A stretch of 64,000 nt of DNA from Serratia silvae (lineage in GTDB: Bacteria > Pseudomonadota > Gammaproteobacteria > Enterobacterales > Enterobacteriaceae). The notes below the pieces were generated by a model that had not been told where the DNA came from, did no database searches, and was given only the letters and a program-made list of their open reading frames with translations. The stretch is taken from the NCBI RefSeq assembly GCF_023282985.1, contig NZ_JAGQDC010000006.1, positions 1 through 64,000 of the forward strand. Reading direction: 5' to 3'. The position numbers and the translations under genes were made by a program. This document shows, one piece after another, positions 12,801 through 22,363 of the stretch. The number at the start of each line of letters is the position of its first letter. The first letter of the stretch is position 1.

Positions 12801-15800
12801 GTGAGGCGACTGCCCGGGATCCTGTTAGCCACAGGCGCCAGTTTGATTGTTGTTGTGGCGTTGCTGATCAGCGGGTTGCGTTTGGTGCTGCCCGAGCTTA
12901 ACCACTATCGCCCGTTATTGCTGGAGAAGGTGCAGGCCATCGCCGGGGTGCCTGTCGAAGCCGACTTTGTCCAGGGCAGTTGGGAAACCTTTGGCCCAAC
13001 GCTGGAAGCCCGCAACATCCGTTTGGCCTTGCCAACAAGCAAGATCCAGATCGAACGGGTTACGCTGGCGCTGGACGTGTGGCAATCCCTGCTGCATTGG
13101 CGCTGGCAGTTCCGCGATCTCACCTTCTATCAACTGCAGCTCGATCTTGACGCGACGCTCGGGGGAGAAGGCAGCAATGGCAATGGCCTTACCCCGAACG
13201 GAGTCAGCGATCTGTTCCTGTATCAGCTGGATCACTTTGATCTGCGCAACAGCCGCCTCTCGTTCCTTACCCCATCAGGCTCCCGTGCTGAATTCCATAT
13301 CCCGCAAATGACCTGGCTTAACAGCCATAATCGCCATCGCGCGGAAGGCCAAATCAGCCTGACCAGCCTGAATGGCCAGCACGGGGCGGTACAGCTACGC
13401 CTGGATCTGCGGGATGAACAGGGGTTGCTCAACACCGGCACCATCTATATGCAGGCCGATGCGATTGATATGAAGCCCTGGTTCAGCCGCTGGCTGCAAA
13501 CCAATACCGGTCTCGAAAGCGCCGACTTCAGCCTGGCAGCCTGGCTCAATATCAAAAATGGCGACATCTACAGTGGTAATGCCCTGCTTAATAAAGGCAC
13601 TGCCAGCTGGTCGGTGGGCAGCGACCAACACCGGCTGGACGTCGATAATCTGGCGTTGGCAATGAGCCGCGAGGGTAGCGGCTGGCAGGTACATGTGCCT
13701 GCCCTGAACCTGAAAACCGATGGTCAAGTCTGGGCACCAGGAACCCTTACTGCGCTGTGGCTGCCGGAAAATACCCAATTTATCGGGCCAAACCAGAGTG
13801 AAGAACTCCGTATCCGTGCCACCGGCATCCAGCTGGAACGGTTGGAAGCATTGCTGCCTACCTTCTCGTTCCTCAGCCCGGACGTGCTAGAGCACTGGAA
13901 AGACTTACAACCTCGCGGCATGCTCAGGGCGCTGGCGCTGGATATTCCGTTGCAGCAGCCGGAAAAAACCCGTTTTCAGGCATGGTGGCAGGATCTGAGC
14001 TGGCAACACTGGAAACTGTTGCCGGGCGTCGATCACTTTTCCGGTGCGTTAACCGGGGGGGTAGAAAACGGCCGTCTGACGCTGGGGCTGAACAACAGCA
14101 CGCTGCCTTATGGCGATATGTTCCGAGCACCGTTGGAAATCAGCAGTGCCAGCGGGGCGCTGACCTGGCAAAACAACGATCAAGGCTGGCAATTGGCCAG
14201 TAAAAACCTGGATGTGCAAGCCAAATCCCTGTGGATTAACGGTGATTTCCGCTATCAGCAACCGGCCAACGGCGAGCCTTGGCTGGATATTCTGGCAGGC
14301 ATCCGTTTGTATGACGGCGCTGATGCCTGGCGTTATTTCCCTGAACCGCTGATGGGTAAACATTTGGTGGATTATCTCAGCGGGGCGATCCAGGGCGGGC
14401 AGGTTGATAATGCTTCCCTGATTTATGCGGGCGATCCGCAGCACTTCCCGTATGAGAAGAACGAAGGGCAGTTTCAGGTGTTTGTCCCACTACGCCACGC
14501 TACCTTCCAGTTTCAGCCGGAATGGCCAGCGCTGAACGATCTGGCGATCGACCTCGACTTTGCCAACAATGGCCTGTGGATGAATGCGCCGCAAACCAAA
14601 CTGGGCAACGCGACGGGCAGAAATATTAGCGCCGTCATTCCGGACTATAGCAAACAACGCCTGTTGATTGATGCCGACGTTGCGGGTACCGGGCAAGCTA
14701 TCCACGACTATTTCATGCAGACCCCACTGGATGACTCTGTCGGGGCGGCATTAGATGAGCTGCAGGTGGGTGGCAATGTAAGTGGGCGCTTACATCTGAA
14801 TATTCCGTTGGACGGTGAGCTGGTTAACGCCAGCGGTGAAGTGACGCTGAATAACAACTCGCTGTTGGTCAAGCCGCTGGAGAGCCAGCTAGAGAGAGTG
14901 AGCGGCAAGTTCCGTTTCGACAACGGCAACCTGCAGAGCGATACCCTGACGGCCAACTGGTTTGGGCAGCCGCTGACGGTCAACTTCGATACGCTGGAAG
15001 GCAAACAGGATTATAAGGTTAACGTTGGGCTGAAAGGCGATTGGCAACCGGCTAAGGTTGAAGGCCTGCCGCCAGAGTTTGCCAAAATGTTGGCAGGCAG
15101 CGCCGCCTGGCAAGGTAAAGTGGCGATCAACCTGCCGCATAAAGGCCAGCCGAGCTATGAGATTGGCGTGAATGCCGATCTGAAAAAAGTAAGCAGTCAC
15201 TTACCTTCTCCCCTGAATAAAGCCGCAGGGGAAGCGTTACCGGTCAGCGTAAAAGTGAATGGCGGCCTGCAAGGATTTATGCTCAATGGCAGTGCTGGCA
15301 AGCAAAACCACTTCAACAGCGAATGGCTGCTGGCCAAACAGCAGGTGACGCTGGCACGTGCCGCCTGGCAAACCGGCGGTTTCTCGACCCCAACGTTACC
15401 CAAAGATAAATCCCTGGTGCTTAATCTGCCCGAGCTGGATGGCGAGCAATGGCTGGGGCTATTGGCACCGGCGATGAAGCAAAGCAGCGGTGCAGGCAAG
15501 GTGGGCAACTTTGTGTTCCCAACCAGCGTAACGCTCGAAACCCCACAGCTGACGCTGGGCGGACAGGCGTGGCATAACCTTCAGCTGGCGGTCGTGCAGC
15601 AGTTGGCGGGAACGACCGTCACCGCCAAGGGTAAAGAGATTGATGGTAGCCTGTCGATGCCGGATAAGGGCGTGTGGCGCGCGGATCTTGGCTATCTTTA
15701 CTACAACCCGCAGTTTGCCAGCGGCGACGGCAGTGCTGGCGGAACCAACCCGCTGGACTCGGCGGAGCGGATCTCGTTACAGGATTGGCCTTCGTTGATG

Positions 15801-16613
15801 TTGCGTTGTAAATCCTGCTGGATGATGGGGCAGAATCTTGGCACGGTGGAGGCCGATCTCAAACGTGACGGTGACTCGCTAGTGCTAAGCCATGGGCTGG
15901 TGGATACCGGCTATGGTCGCGTGAGCGCCACCGGCCTGTGGAAACAGAACGCTCAGGAAGAGCGTAGTGCGTTAAAGGGCAAGCTGCTGGGCAGCAAAAT
16001 CGATCGTACCGCCAGTTTCTTCGGCGTGATCATTCCATTAAAAGACGCACCCTACGATATCGATTTTGATCTGCACTGGCATGGGCAGCCATGGAAACCG
16101 CAGATCAACACGCTCAATGGCACCATGAAGGTCGATCTGGGGAAAGGCGAGATTGACAACGTCGGCGGTGGCCGGGCTGGGCAGTTGTTACGCCTGGTCA
16201 GCTTTGATGCCCTGCTGCGCAAATTACAGTTCGACTTCCGTGATACCTTCGGTAATGGATTTTACTTTGACTCCATACGCGGCACTATCTGGGCGAAAGA
16301 TGGCATAATGCATACAGATAACTTTTTGGTGGATGGGCTGGCGGCGGATATTGCCATGAGCGGCCAGATCGACCTGGTGAAACGCCAGATTGATATGCAG
16401 GCCGTGATAGCGCCAGAGATCTCGGCGACGGTTGGTGTGGCGACCGCGTTTGTGATCAACCCGATTGTGGGGGCGGCGGTGTTTGCGGCCTCGAAAGTGC
16501 TGGGGCCGTTGTGGAGCAAGATCTCGTTTATCCGCTATGACATTACCGGTAGCCTGGACCACCCAAGTATTCATGAGGTGTTGCGTAAGCCAAAAGAGGA
16601 TAAATCGCCATGA
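12801..16613 (+). CDS. yhdP: AsmA-like phospholipid transport protein YhdP
   Basis: YhdP is one of the large AsmA-like proteins, with TamB and YdbH, that bridge the periplasm and move phospholipids to the outer membrane. The GTG at 12801 is preferred because GGAG lies 6 bp upstream, giving 1270 residues; a TTG seven codons earlier is less likely. One N-terminal membrane helix (about 8-26) is followed by a long beta-rich DUF3971/AsmA body. The C-terminal segment has the typical hydrophobic stretch VGVATAFVINPIVGAAVFAA. It overlaps the downstream nitrilase gene by 4 bp. Confidence 0.95.
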   Translation: MRRLPGILLATGASLIVVVALLISGLRLVLPELNHYRPLLLEKVQAIAGVPVEADFVQGSWETFGPTLEARNIRLALPTSKIQIERVTLALDVWQSLLHWRWQFRDLTFYQLQLDLDATLGGEGSNGNGLTPNGVSDLFLYQLDHFDLRNSRLSFLTPSGSRAEFHIPQMTWLNSHNRHRAEGQISLTSLNGQHGAVQLRLDLRDEQGLLNTGTIYMQADAIDMKPWFSRWLQTNTGLESADFSLAAWLNIKNGDIYSGNALLNKGTASWSVGSDQHRLDVDNLALAMSREGSGWQVHVPALNLKTDGQVWAPGTLTALWLPENTQFIGPNQSEELRIRATGIQLERLEALLPTFSFLSPDVLEHWKDLQPRGMLRALALDIPLQQPEKTRFQAWWQDLSWQHWKLLPGVDHFSGALTGGVENGRLTLGLNNSTLPYGDMFRAPLEISSASGALTWQNNDQGWQLASKNLDVQAKSLWINGDFRYQQPANGEPWLDILAGIRLYDGADAWRYFPEPLMGKHLVDYLSGAIQGGQVDNASLIYAGDPQHFPYEKNEGQFQVFVPLRHATFQFQPEWPALNDLAIDLDFANNGLWMNAPQTKLGNATGRNISAVIPDYSKQRLLIDADVAGTGQAIHDYFMQTPLDDSVGAALDELQVGGNVSGRLHLNIPLDGELVNASGEVTLNNNSLLVKPLESQLERVSGKFRFDNGNLQSDTLTANWFGQPLTVNFDTLEGKQDYKVNVGLKGDWQPAKVEGLPPEFAKMLAGSAAWQGKVAINLPHKGQPSYEIGVNADLKKVSSHLPSPLNKAAGEALPVSVKVNGGLQGFMLNGSAGKQNHFNSEWLLAKQQVTLARAAWQTGGFSTPTLPKDKSLVLNLPELDGEQWLGLLAPAMKQSSGAGKVGNFVFPTSVTLETPQLTLGGQAWHNLQLAVVQQLAGTTVTAKGKEIDGSLSMPDKGVWRADLGYLYYNPQFASGDGSAGGTNPLDSAERISLQDWPSLMLRCKSCWMMGQNLGTVEADLKRDGDSLVLSHGLVDTGYGRVSATGLWKQNAQEERSALKGKLLGSKIDRTASFFGVIIPLKDAPYDIDFDLHWHGQPWKPQINTLNGTMKVDLGKGEIDNVGGGRAGQLLRLVSFDALLRKLQFDFRDTFGNGFYFDSIRGTIWAKDGIMHTDNFLVDGLAADIAMSGQIDLVKRQIDMQAVIAPEISATVGVATAFVINPIVGAAVFAASKVLGPLWSKISFIRYDITGSLDHPSIHEVLRKPKEDKSP

Positions 16614-17467
16614 AAAATGCTAACGTTGCGTTATTACAGCTGTGTAGCGGTGAGCAGATACGGGACAACCTGGCCCAGATTGAGCAGCAGATCAAGCAGC
16701 TTAATCCCGGGATAAAACTGGTGATGACTCCGGAGAACGCCTTACTGTTTGCCAACTCGGCCGCCTACCGTGAACATGCGGAAACGGAAGGTCACGGGCC
16801 GTTGCAGCAAGCGGTGCGTGATATGGCTCGCCGTTATGGAGTATGGTTACTGGTTGGCTCTATGCCATTGATCAGCCGCGAAGATCCGACACGCATCACC
16901 ACCAGCAGCCTGCTGTTTGACGATCAGGGCGAAATCCGTGGCCGTTACGACAAACTGCACATGTTCGACGTGGATATCAATGATATCCATGCCCATTATC
17001 GCGAGTCGGATACCTATCAGCATGGCCAACAATTAACGGTGGTTGATACGCCGGTTGGCCGCTTGGGCATGACGATATGCTACGACCTGCGCTTCCCTGG
17101 CCTGTATCAGGCGCTGCGTGCGCAAGGTGCGGAACTGATCTCGGTGCCCGCCGCATTTACCCGCGTGACCGGTGAGGCACACTGGGAGATTTTGCTGCGC
17201 GCCCGCGCTATCGAGAACCAGTGTGTGATCCTGGCTCCCGCGCAGGTGGGCCGCCACGGAGCTACCCGCCGCACCTGGGGCCATTCCATGGTGGTAGACA
17301 GCTGGGGCAATGTGTTGGCAGAAAACCCCGACGCGGTTTCCGCGCTGAAAGTGCGCGTGGATACCGGCAAGTTGCATACGGTGCGCAAGCAAATGCCGGT
17401 GATGCAGCACAACCGATTCCAGCCGACGCTGATTGCGCCGGTTGAAAACTCCTCCAATAAAGAGTGA
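16610..17467 (+). CDS. carbon-nitrogen hydrolase (Nit1-like, deaminated glutathione amidase type)
   Basis: This 285-residue protein belongs to the nitrilase superfamily. The catalytic triad is visible: Glu in MTPENALLF, Lys in [11 protein letters not shown], and Cys in [14 protein letters not shown]. The closest functional guess is hydrolysis of deaminated glutathione, a metabolite-repair reaction of Nit1/NitB proteins, but this is inferred from family resemblance. It overlaps yhdP by 4 bp and precedes tldD by 7 bp, so the three are probably one transcript. In E. coli yhdP and tldD are adjacent without it. Confidence 0.85.
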   Translation: MKNANVALLQLCSGEQIRDNLAQIEQQIKQLNPGIKLVMTPENALLFANSAAYREHAETEGHGPLQQAVRDMARRYGVWLLVGSMPLISREDPTRITTSSLLFDDQGEIRGRYDKLHMFDVDINDIHAHYRESDTYQHGQQLTVVDTPVGRLGMTICYDLRFPGLYQALRAQGAELISVPAAFTRVTGEAHWEILLRARAIENQCVILAPAQVGRHGATRRTWGHSMVVDSWGNVLAENPDAVSALKVRVDTGKLHTVRKQMPVMQHNRFQPTLIAPVENSSNKE

Positions 17468-17474
17468 AAAAATT

Positions 17475-18920
17475 ATGAGCCTGTCGTTTGTCAGTGAGCA
17501 GTTACTCGCTGTGAATAAGCTGAGTCATCAAGACCTGTTCTCCGTATTGGGTCAACTGGCCGAACGCCGCCTCGATTACGCCGACCTCTATTTTCAGTCC
17601 AGCTACCACGAAGCCTGGGTGATTGAGGATGGCATCATCAAAGATGGCTCGTACAATATCGACCAGGGCGTTGGCGTACGCGCGGTCAGCGGTGAAAAAA
17701 CCGGCTTTGCCTATGCGGACCAAATCACCCTGAACGCCCTGAACCAAAGCGCTCAGGCCGCTCGCAGCATCGTGCGTGACAGCGGTAATGGCAAAGTCCA
17801 TACGCTGGGCGAAATCGGCTATCAGGCGCTGTATCCTTTGCTCGATCCGCTGCAAAGCCTGCCGAGGGAAGAAAAGATCGCGCTGTTGCACCGGGTAGAC
17901 AAGGTCGCGCGTGCTGCAGACAAGCGCGTGCAGGAAGTGACGGCCAGCATCACCGGCGTATACGAACAGATACTGGTTGCGGCAACGGATGGTACCCTGG
18001 CGGCGGACGTTCGCCCGCTGGTGCGTTTCTCCGTCAGCGTGCTGGTGGAAGAAGACGGCAAGCGTGAGCGCGGAGCCAGCGGTGGCGGTGGTCGTTTTGG
18101 CTATGACTACTTCCTGGAAGTGGTGGATGGCGAAGTGCGTGCCGATGCTTTTGCTAAAGAAGCGGTGCGTATGGCGCTGGTTAACCTCTCTGCTGTGGCG
18201 GCCCCGGCGGGCACCATGCCTGTTGTACTGGGCGCGGGCTGGCCGGGCGTGTTGCTGCATGAAGCGGTCGGTCACGGACTGGAAGGTGACTTCAACCGCC
18301 GTGGCACTTCAGTATTCAGCGGCCAGATGGGTCAACTGGTGGCTTCTGAGCTGTGCACCGTGGTGGATGATGGCACCTTGCAAGGCCGCCGTGGTTCACT
18401 GGCGATCGATGACGAAGGCGTGCCGGGTCAATACAACGTGCTGATCGAGAACGGCATCCTGAAAGGCTATATGCAGGATAAACTCAACGCACGGCTGATG
18501 GGCGTGGCGCCTACCGGTAACGGCCGCCGCGAGTCTTATGCTCATCTGCCAATGCCGCGCATGACCAACACCTACATGCTGGCGGGCAAGTCGACGCCAG
18601 AAGATATTATCGCCAGCGTAGAATATGGCCTGTATGCGCCGAACTTTGGCGGTGGTCAGGTCGATATCACCTCCGGGAAATTTGTCTTCTCTACCTCTGA
18701 AGCCTATCTGATCGAAAATGGCCGCGTCACCAAACCGGTGAAGGGGGCCACGCTGATTGGTTCCGGCATTGAGGCGATGCAGCAGATTTCGATGGTGGGC
18801 AACGATCTGGCGCTGGATAAGGGCGTGGGCGTGTGCGGTAAAGAAGGGCAGAGCCTACCGGTAGGGGTTGGGCAACCAACGCTGAAGCTGGATTCACTCA
18901 CCGTGGGCGGTACGGCGTAA
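17475..18920 (+). CDS. tldD: metalloprotease subunit TldD
   Basis: TldD and TldE (PmbA) form a zinc protease that degrades unfolded peptides. It also matures microcin B17 and processes the CcdA antitoxin in E. coli. The 481-residue product (start 17475, MSLSFVSEQ) has exactly the E. coli length and carries the metal-binding motif [11 protein letters not shown] near residue 262. Its partner pmbA is also in this window at 36.4-37.8 kb. The gene marks the left edge of the accessory region. Confidence 0.97.
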   Translation: MSLSFVSEQLLAVNKLSHQDLFSVLGQLAERRLDYADLYFQSSYHEAWVIEDGIIKDGSYNIDQGVGVRAVSGEKTGFAYADQITLNALNQSAQAARSIVRDSGNGKVHTLGEIGYQALYPLLDPLQSLPREEKIALLHRVDKVARAADKRVQEVTASITGVYEQILVAATDGTLAADVRPLVRFSVSVLVEEDGKRERGASGGGGRFGYDYFLEVVDGEVRADAFAKEAVRMALVNLSAVAAPAGTMPVVLGAGWPGVLLHEAVGHGLEGDFNRRGTSVFSGQMGQLVASELCTVVDDGTLQGRRGSLAIDDEGVPGQYNVLIENGILKGYMQDKLNARLMGVAPTGNGRRESYAHLPMPRMTNTYMLAGKSTPEDIIASVEYGLYAPNFGGGQVDITSGKFVFSTSEAYLIENGRVTKPVKGATLIGSGIEAMQQISMVGNDLALDKGVGVCGKEGQSLPVGVGQPTLKLDSLTVGGTA

Positions 18921-18940
18921 TAAGCGCGGTTTAATGTATC

Positions 18941-18971
18941 TTGGCCCTAACTCATGGTAGGTTAGGGCCAA
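18941..18971 (+). terminator. 11-bp-stem hairpin after tldD
   Basis: A perfect 11-bp inverted repeat (TTGGCCCTAAC at 18941-18951, GTTAGGGCCAA at 18961-18971, 9-nt loop) starts 20 bp after the tldD stop. There is no T-run, so it may be a weak terminator or an mRNA 3'-end protecting hairpin. It also marks the last core sequence before the AT-rich accessory genes. Confidence 0.6.
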
Positions 18972-19076
18972 AGCTAATAGCGTCAACTAAGAGCGAGGAG
19001 CGGACGTTACGCTTCCAGCAGGAATGGCATAGAAGTGTCTAGATTAGACGTGGCAATTCATTGGTCATTCCTTGGC

Positions 19077-19169
19077 TCATAACACTACGCTCACTGGAAA
19101 ATCTGTAACGCTACGTAGAATTTCACGAATCAGCGCTTTGTTATGTCCCAAGAAACCATACTCAGACAT
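19077..19169 (-). CDS. possible 30-residue peptide or truncated gene, unknown
   Basis: An ATG-initiated frame of 30 codons begins 8 bp inside the 3' end of the upstream unknown gene (ATG at 19169, that gene's stop at 19162-19164). The peptide begins MSEYGFLGHNKALIREI. The overlap resembles translationally coupled genes, so this may be the truncated start of a former downstream gene cut at the tldD-side boundary of the accessory region. No family was recognised, and a chance frame cannot be excluded. Confidence 0.3.
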   Translation of the reverse strand: MSEYGFLGHNKALIREILRSVTDFPVSVVL

Positions 19170-19869
19170 GCAACTCTTTTTCTTTGATTTTAGTATATAG
19201 TTGAAAAATTCGATTAATAGATGCCTCATCTCCGAGTTCTACTCTCCAGCCAATTTTTTTAATTTCAGTCAAAAATGACTCGGGAGCACAATGACTTTCT
19301 CTAAGAAAAAGCATCATGTCATAGGATGTGACTCCATTGCTAAAACTATCTAGCACAAGTAACTCACCCTTGTGAACCATTTGAGCATATTCGTTGTATA
19401 TATAGCTTCCCACGAACGATAAGCGGGATTCCAAACTAGAATAACCATTCTTTGTCTTTATGGCTCTCTCTGCCCAAAATTCAGCATACCTAGATGAATG
19501 ATCTATAAGAAGTAAACCGCTTGCAGATATTTTAAGCCGCTCTGACCAATTAAGCTTGCCAACGACCAAGTCTCTACTGCTTGATAATCTAGGGTGCTGT
19601 CTTCGCAATAGGGCTATGGTACATTTATATAAAACTATCCATCCGCGCACTACTTTAATTAATTCGGCTTCAGGTACTTTCCTCAACCCCCCTTTTTCTT
19701 GACGACCTAATCTCCCTAAGAATACTTGATGAATATCCATAAAACGGCCAGCTAACTCTTGATCTGATATGTCGGCCTCAATATTTAAAACCCAATAAGC
19801 CGCAGTTAAATCGTTAAATAAAAATATAAACTTATCGTTCTCGACTGAATAGATGGCGTTATTAGTCAA
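19162..19869 (-). CDS. hypothetical protein, AT-rich accessory gene
   Basis: The function is not recognised. The 235-residue frame is clearly coding-like and markedly AT-richer than its neighbours, with many AAA, ATA and TTA codons, which suggests transfer. The only start near the frame opening is TTG at 19869, since an in-frame stop lies six codons upstream; AAGG is seen about 10 bp before it. The next ATG would remove 43 residues. The protein looks soluble, with no signal peptide or membrane helix, and mixed charged helices. It lies in the same orientation as the gene at 20030-20500. Confidence 0.6.
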   Translation of the reverse strand: MTNNAIYSVENDKFIFLFNDLTAAYWVLNIEADISDQELAGRFMDIHQVFLGRLGRQEKGGLRKVPEAELIKVVRGWIVLYKCTIALLRRQHPRLSSSRDLVVGKLNWSERLKISASGLLLIDHSSRYAEFWAERAIKTKNGYSSLESRLSFVGSYIYNEYAQMVHKGELLVLDSFSNGVTSYDMMLFLRESHCAPESFLTEIKKIGWRVELGDEASINRIFQLYTKIKEKELHV

Positions 19870-19917
19870 AGCGGTTCCAACCTTTAGTCTCTAAGGGTCT
19901 AATTCTCCGCTGCTTGC

Positions 19918-19930
19918 GACTTTGTTGAAT
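19918..19930. repeat. possible insertion-sequence end fragment
   Basis: The 13 bases GACTTTGTTGAAT resemble the terminal inverted repeat of IS903/IS5-family elements as I recall it (GGCTTTGTTGAAT). No second end or transposase is present nearby, so at best it is a scar. It lies between the two unknown accessory genes. Confidence 0.25.
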
Positions 19931-19995
19931 CACAGTGTCTGTAGCGCACTGTAAAACGATGACTTGCCGCGAGCATACAAGGCAGAGTTCCGTTA

Positions 19996-20030
19996 CTACT
20001 CCGCCCCTCGGTGAGTAGGTTTTTTATTTT
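19996..20030 (+). terminator. rho-independent terminator facing plus
   Basis: A 6-bp stem (CTACTC 19996-20001, GAGTAG 20013-20018) is followed by GTTTTTTATTTT on the plus strand. No plus-strand gene lies to its left within 1 kb, so it may be left over from a lost gene. It ends at the stop of the minus-strand gene 20030-20500 and does not face that gene's direction. Confidence 0.5.
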
Positions 20031-20500
20031 CACCAACCTTTCCACCCCCAATCACGAGCAAGTGAAACTTTTTCCTCATCAATATCAAGTTCTGCAATAA
20101 CGTCGACTGGTAACCCGGAAGTGGTTTTAGGAACAACAGAAAGAGTTTGTCGCATGGCTGAGAAAAGACCAATTAGTTCTCCGGCGACGTTTAACTGGTC
20201 CTGTCTTTTCAATGAAAACACTGGCACTGTTATTACTGTATTGCTGCCTTTATTAACATTGAAAGCCTGAATGGGGTCAGTTGCGGACAAGATATGCACT
20301 GTTGCAGTAGCCGTGGCCGTGCGTCCTGTCTTAGGTCCGCTAGCTTCGTTGATTCCGAATGAAATGCTATTTCCTTGAATAATTACATCCAGACTTCCTT
20401 CTTGATTGTCCGATTCAAAATCGTATAGCACACCAATCAAGTAAATATTTCTTATTCTAAATATTGAAACATGCTGTACGCTTGCTTCTATTTTTTTCAT
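20030..20500 (-). CDS. hypothetical protein, accessory gene
   Basis: The function is not recognised. The ATG at 20500 (MKKIEASVQ) is preferred to an upstream in-frame start because AAGGCAG lies about 7 bp before it, giving 156 residues. The sequence alternates short beta-like and polar segments, such as LIGVLYDFES and TATATATVHILSATDP, and ends WGWKGW. There is no signal peptide or membrane helix. The lower GC than flanking core genes and the position between tldD and a nucleoside hydrolase fragment suggest acquisition by transfer. Confidence 0.6.
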   Translation of the reverse strand: MKKIEASVQHVSIFRIRNIYLIGVLYDFESDNQEGSLDVIIQGNSISFGINEASGPKTGRTATATATVHILSATDPIQAFNVNKGSNTVITVPVFSLKRQDQLNVAGELIGLFSAMRQTLSVVPKTTSGLPVDVIAELDIDEEKVSLARDWGWKGW

Positions 20501-20717
20501 TGTAATCTGCCTTTTTGTTTGAAGTGTTAGCAATTAAGGAAAAGCCATCATCTTCTGTGGCCGTATGGGATGCGCTAACCATTCATGAACTTTGAATCCA
20601 TTGAGCCGAGCGCTTGAAAGCGACTATTAGCAATGGAATAAAAGCGACAAACCCGTATCAAGCGTAGTAAGCAATCAGCCAAGTGTCCACCCGTGGTCAT
20701 GGTTTAGATGCTCCCTC

Positions 20718-20850
20718 TCAAACCTCAACTTCCCCAATCCGTTCCAACGCATCCACAATCAGATCCCAGAAAGCAGTCTGATAGGGTTTAACCACCACCT
20801 GAGCCTGCTCATACCTATGGCCGGAAAAACTCGAGCAGTTCGACCACAAA
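20718..20850 (-). pseudogene. fragment of a second nucleoside hydrolase gene
   Basis: This stretch is a diverged, internally deleted copy of parts of the intact nucleoside hydrolase at 29221-30165, in the same orientation. From 20718 it matches the last 90 bp or so of that gene including the stop codon, encoding YQTAFWDLIVDALERIGEVE. It then jumps over about 170 bp to match the segment around 29478-29530. A one-base insertion near 20822 also shifts the frame. It is a dead remnant that, with the intact gene, brackets the 8.4-kb lipid cluster. Confidence 0.85.
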
Positions 20851-20860
20851 TCATGCGGAG

Positions 20861-21820
20861 TTAATTAACCATCAGCCGCAAAGCCAAATTCTGCGGATAG
20901 GGGTCAAAGTATTTTTGCGTCAGCAGGTAGCGGTCTGGGTATTCGCCCAGGTAATGCTTAAGCAGCGTCAGCGGCGCGAGTATTGGCAGCAGCCCCTCGC
21001 GATAGTGGAGGATCACGTCGCGCAGCTCGCCGCGCTGACGCGCGTTCAGCTGGTTACGAAAATACCCCTGAATGTGCATCAGCACGTTGGTGTGGTTCTT
21101 GCGCGAGGCGGGTTCTCTCAGGATCGTCATCAGTTTTTCGCGATAAGCCACGAAGAATGCGTCCAGGTCTTCCCACTCGTGCAGCGAGGCGACAAACTGT
21201 CCAATTTCTCGGTAGCCCGCTTGATGGTGCGCCAGCAGCTGGAGTTTGTACCGGCTGTGGAAGTCCAGCAGCGCATGGCGGCTCAGACCGTTCGCCTTCA
21301 GGGTGTTCAACTCGTGCAGGGCGAAGATGCGCTCGACAAAGTTTTCCCGCAGCACCGGATCGTGCAGGCGTCCATCTTCTTCGACCGGTAACCACGAGTA
21401 TTTCTCCAGCAGCGCCCTGGTAAAGACGCCCACCCCCTCTTTACGCCCGCGATTGCCCTTTTCATCATACAACCGTACGCGTTCCATACCGCAGCTCGGC
21501 GATTTGGCGCAGACGATAAAGCCCGACAGTTCGCCAAGACGTGAGAGATAGGAATCCGTGAATTCGGCCATTTTCTCCGTCATATCGTCGTGTGGTGCTT
21601 GGCTGAAGTGCAGCCGGAAATCCCCTTCGGTGGTCTGAACCAGGCGCAGGGCCGGACGGGGCGAGGGCAGACCGATAGCCATCTCCGGGCAGATGGGTTT
21701 GAAGGTCACCCACTGCGCCAGCCCGTCCATGACAAAGCTCATGCGTTTATGTCCGCCGTCAAACCGAACAGTCGAGCCGGTTAAACATCCGCTGATCCCA
21801 ATGACGGGTTGCTTATTCAT
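20861..21820 (-). CDS. DUF523 (TudS-like) / DUF1722 (YbgA-like) fusion protein
   Basis: The 319-residue protein joins two domains. Residues 1-150 are DUF523, the family of the thiouracil desulfidase TudS. Cysteines at about 12 (GCLTGSTVRFDGG), 44 (ICPEMAIGLPSPR) and 110 (KSPSCGMERV) are placed to hold the iron-sulfur cluster described for TudS. Residues 165-319 are DUF1722, equivalent to E. coli YbgA, whose gene neighbours the photolyase gene phrB. The substrate here is unknown. It is the last gene of the nine-gene operon, 12 bp after the DUF3833 lipoprotein gene. Confidence 0.85.
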   Translation of the reverse strand: MNKQPVIGISGCLTGSTVRFDGGHKRMSFVMDGLAQWVTFKPICPEMAIGLPSPRPALRLVQTTEGDFRLHFSQAPHDDMTEKMAEFTDSYLSRLGELSGFIVCAKSPSCGMERVRLYDEKGNRGRKEGVGVFTRALLEKYSWLPVEEDGRLHDPVLRENFVERIFALHELNTLKANGLSRHALLDFHSRYKLQLLAHHQAGYREIGQFVASLHEWEDLDAFFVAYREKLMTILREPASRKNHTNVLMHIQGYFRNQLNARQRGELRDVILHYREGLLPILAPLTLLKHYLGEYPDRYLLTQKYFDPYPQNLALRLMVN

Positions 21821-21832
21821 GTCGCGATCCTC

Positions 21833-22363
21833 TTACTGTTCTTTTCGGGTGAAGAAAAGCGTTACCTGACCGACGGTGATGCCGAATTTCTTCATCTCTG
21901 TTTTATTAAACAGATGCGTGTCATCTTGCAGGTACATCCAGTCATCAAAGTGAAGCAGCCAGGTACTGCCATTGGCTTTCACGTTCATGCTGTAACGCCA
22001 GTTAAAGGCATTGCCTTCCGCTACGCCAGTGGCCACACCTTCAATATCGCCTGCGGTGCCTTCGTAGCGATTGGCGCCGACGCGCCGGATATGCCACACC
22101 CGTTGCTGCTTCTCGCCATCGTCATAAACAAAGTGTTCATTTAGCGTCAGCGTGTCGCCGATGACCTTGCCACTGATTTCCACATGGAAGCGGCGCAGCT
22201 GTTTTCCGCTGCGGTCTTGTACCATGCCCCATGCCTCGGTTTTCCCCTGGAAGTAGCGGAAGATATCGAGCGGCGGTTGTTGATGCCGGTAGTCGCTGAT
22301 GTCTGTGCTACAACCCACCAGAAGCATCATCAGCGCCAGGCCAATTATCAGAATGCGTTTCAT
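21833..22363 (-). CDS. DUF3833-family lipoprotein
   Basis: The 176-residue product begins with a lipoprotein signal (MKRILIIGLALMMLLVGCS), so Cys18 should be lipidated. The mature part is beta-rich and tryptophan-rich, fitting DUF3833, a family of unknown function often encoded with Cfa-type methyltransferases. It overlaps the preceding gene by 4 bp (ATGA). A role handling the modified lipid in the envelope is plausible but unproven. Confidence 0.8.
   Translation of the reverse strand: MKRILIIGLALMMLLVGCSTDISDYRHQQPPLDIFRYFQGKTEAWGMVQDRSGKQLRRFHVEISGKVIGDTLTLNEHFVYDDGEKQQRVWHIRRVGANRYEGTAGDIEGVATGVAEGNAFNWRYSMNVKANGSTWLLHFDDWMYLQDDTHLFNKTEMKKFGITVGQVTLFFTRKEQ

Noticed and set aside
17502-18275. 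Long open frame antisense to tldD (257 codons)
   Set aside because: It lies fully within tldD on the other strand, has shadow-like composition and no ribosome binding site.
19918-19930. Complete IS903-like insertion sequence
   Set aside because: Only one end-like motif is present; no transposase or second inverted repeat was found, so only a possible scar is reported.
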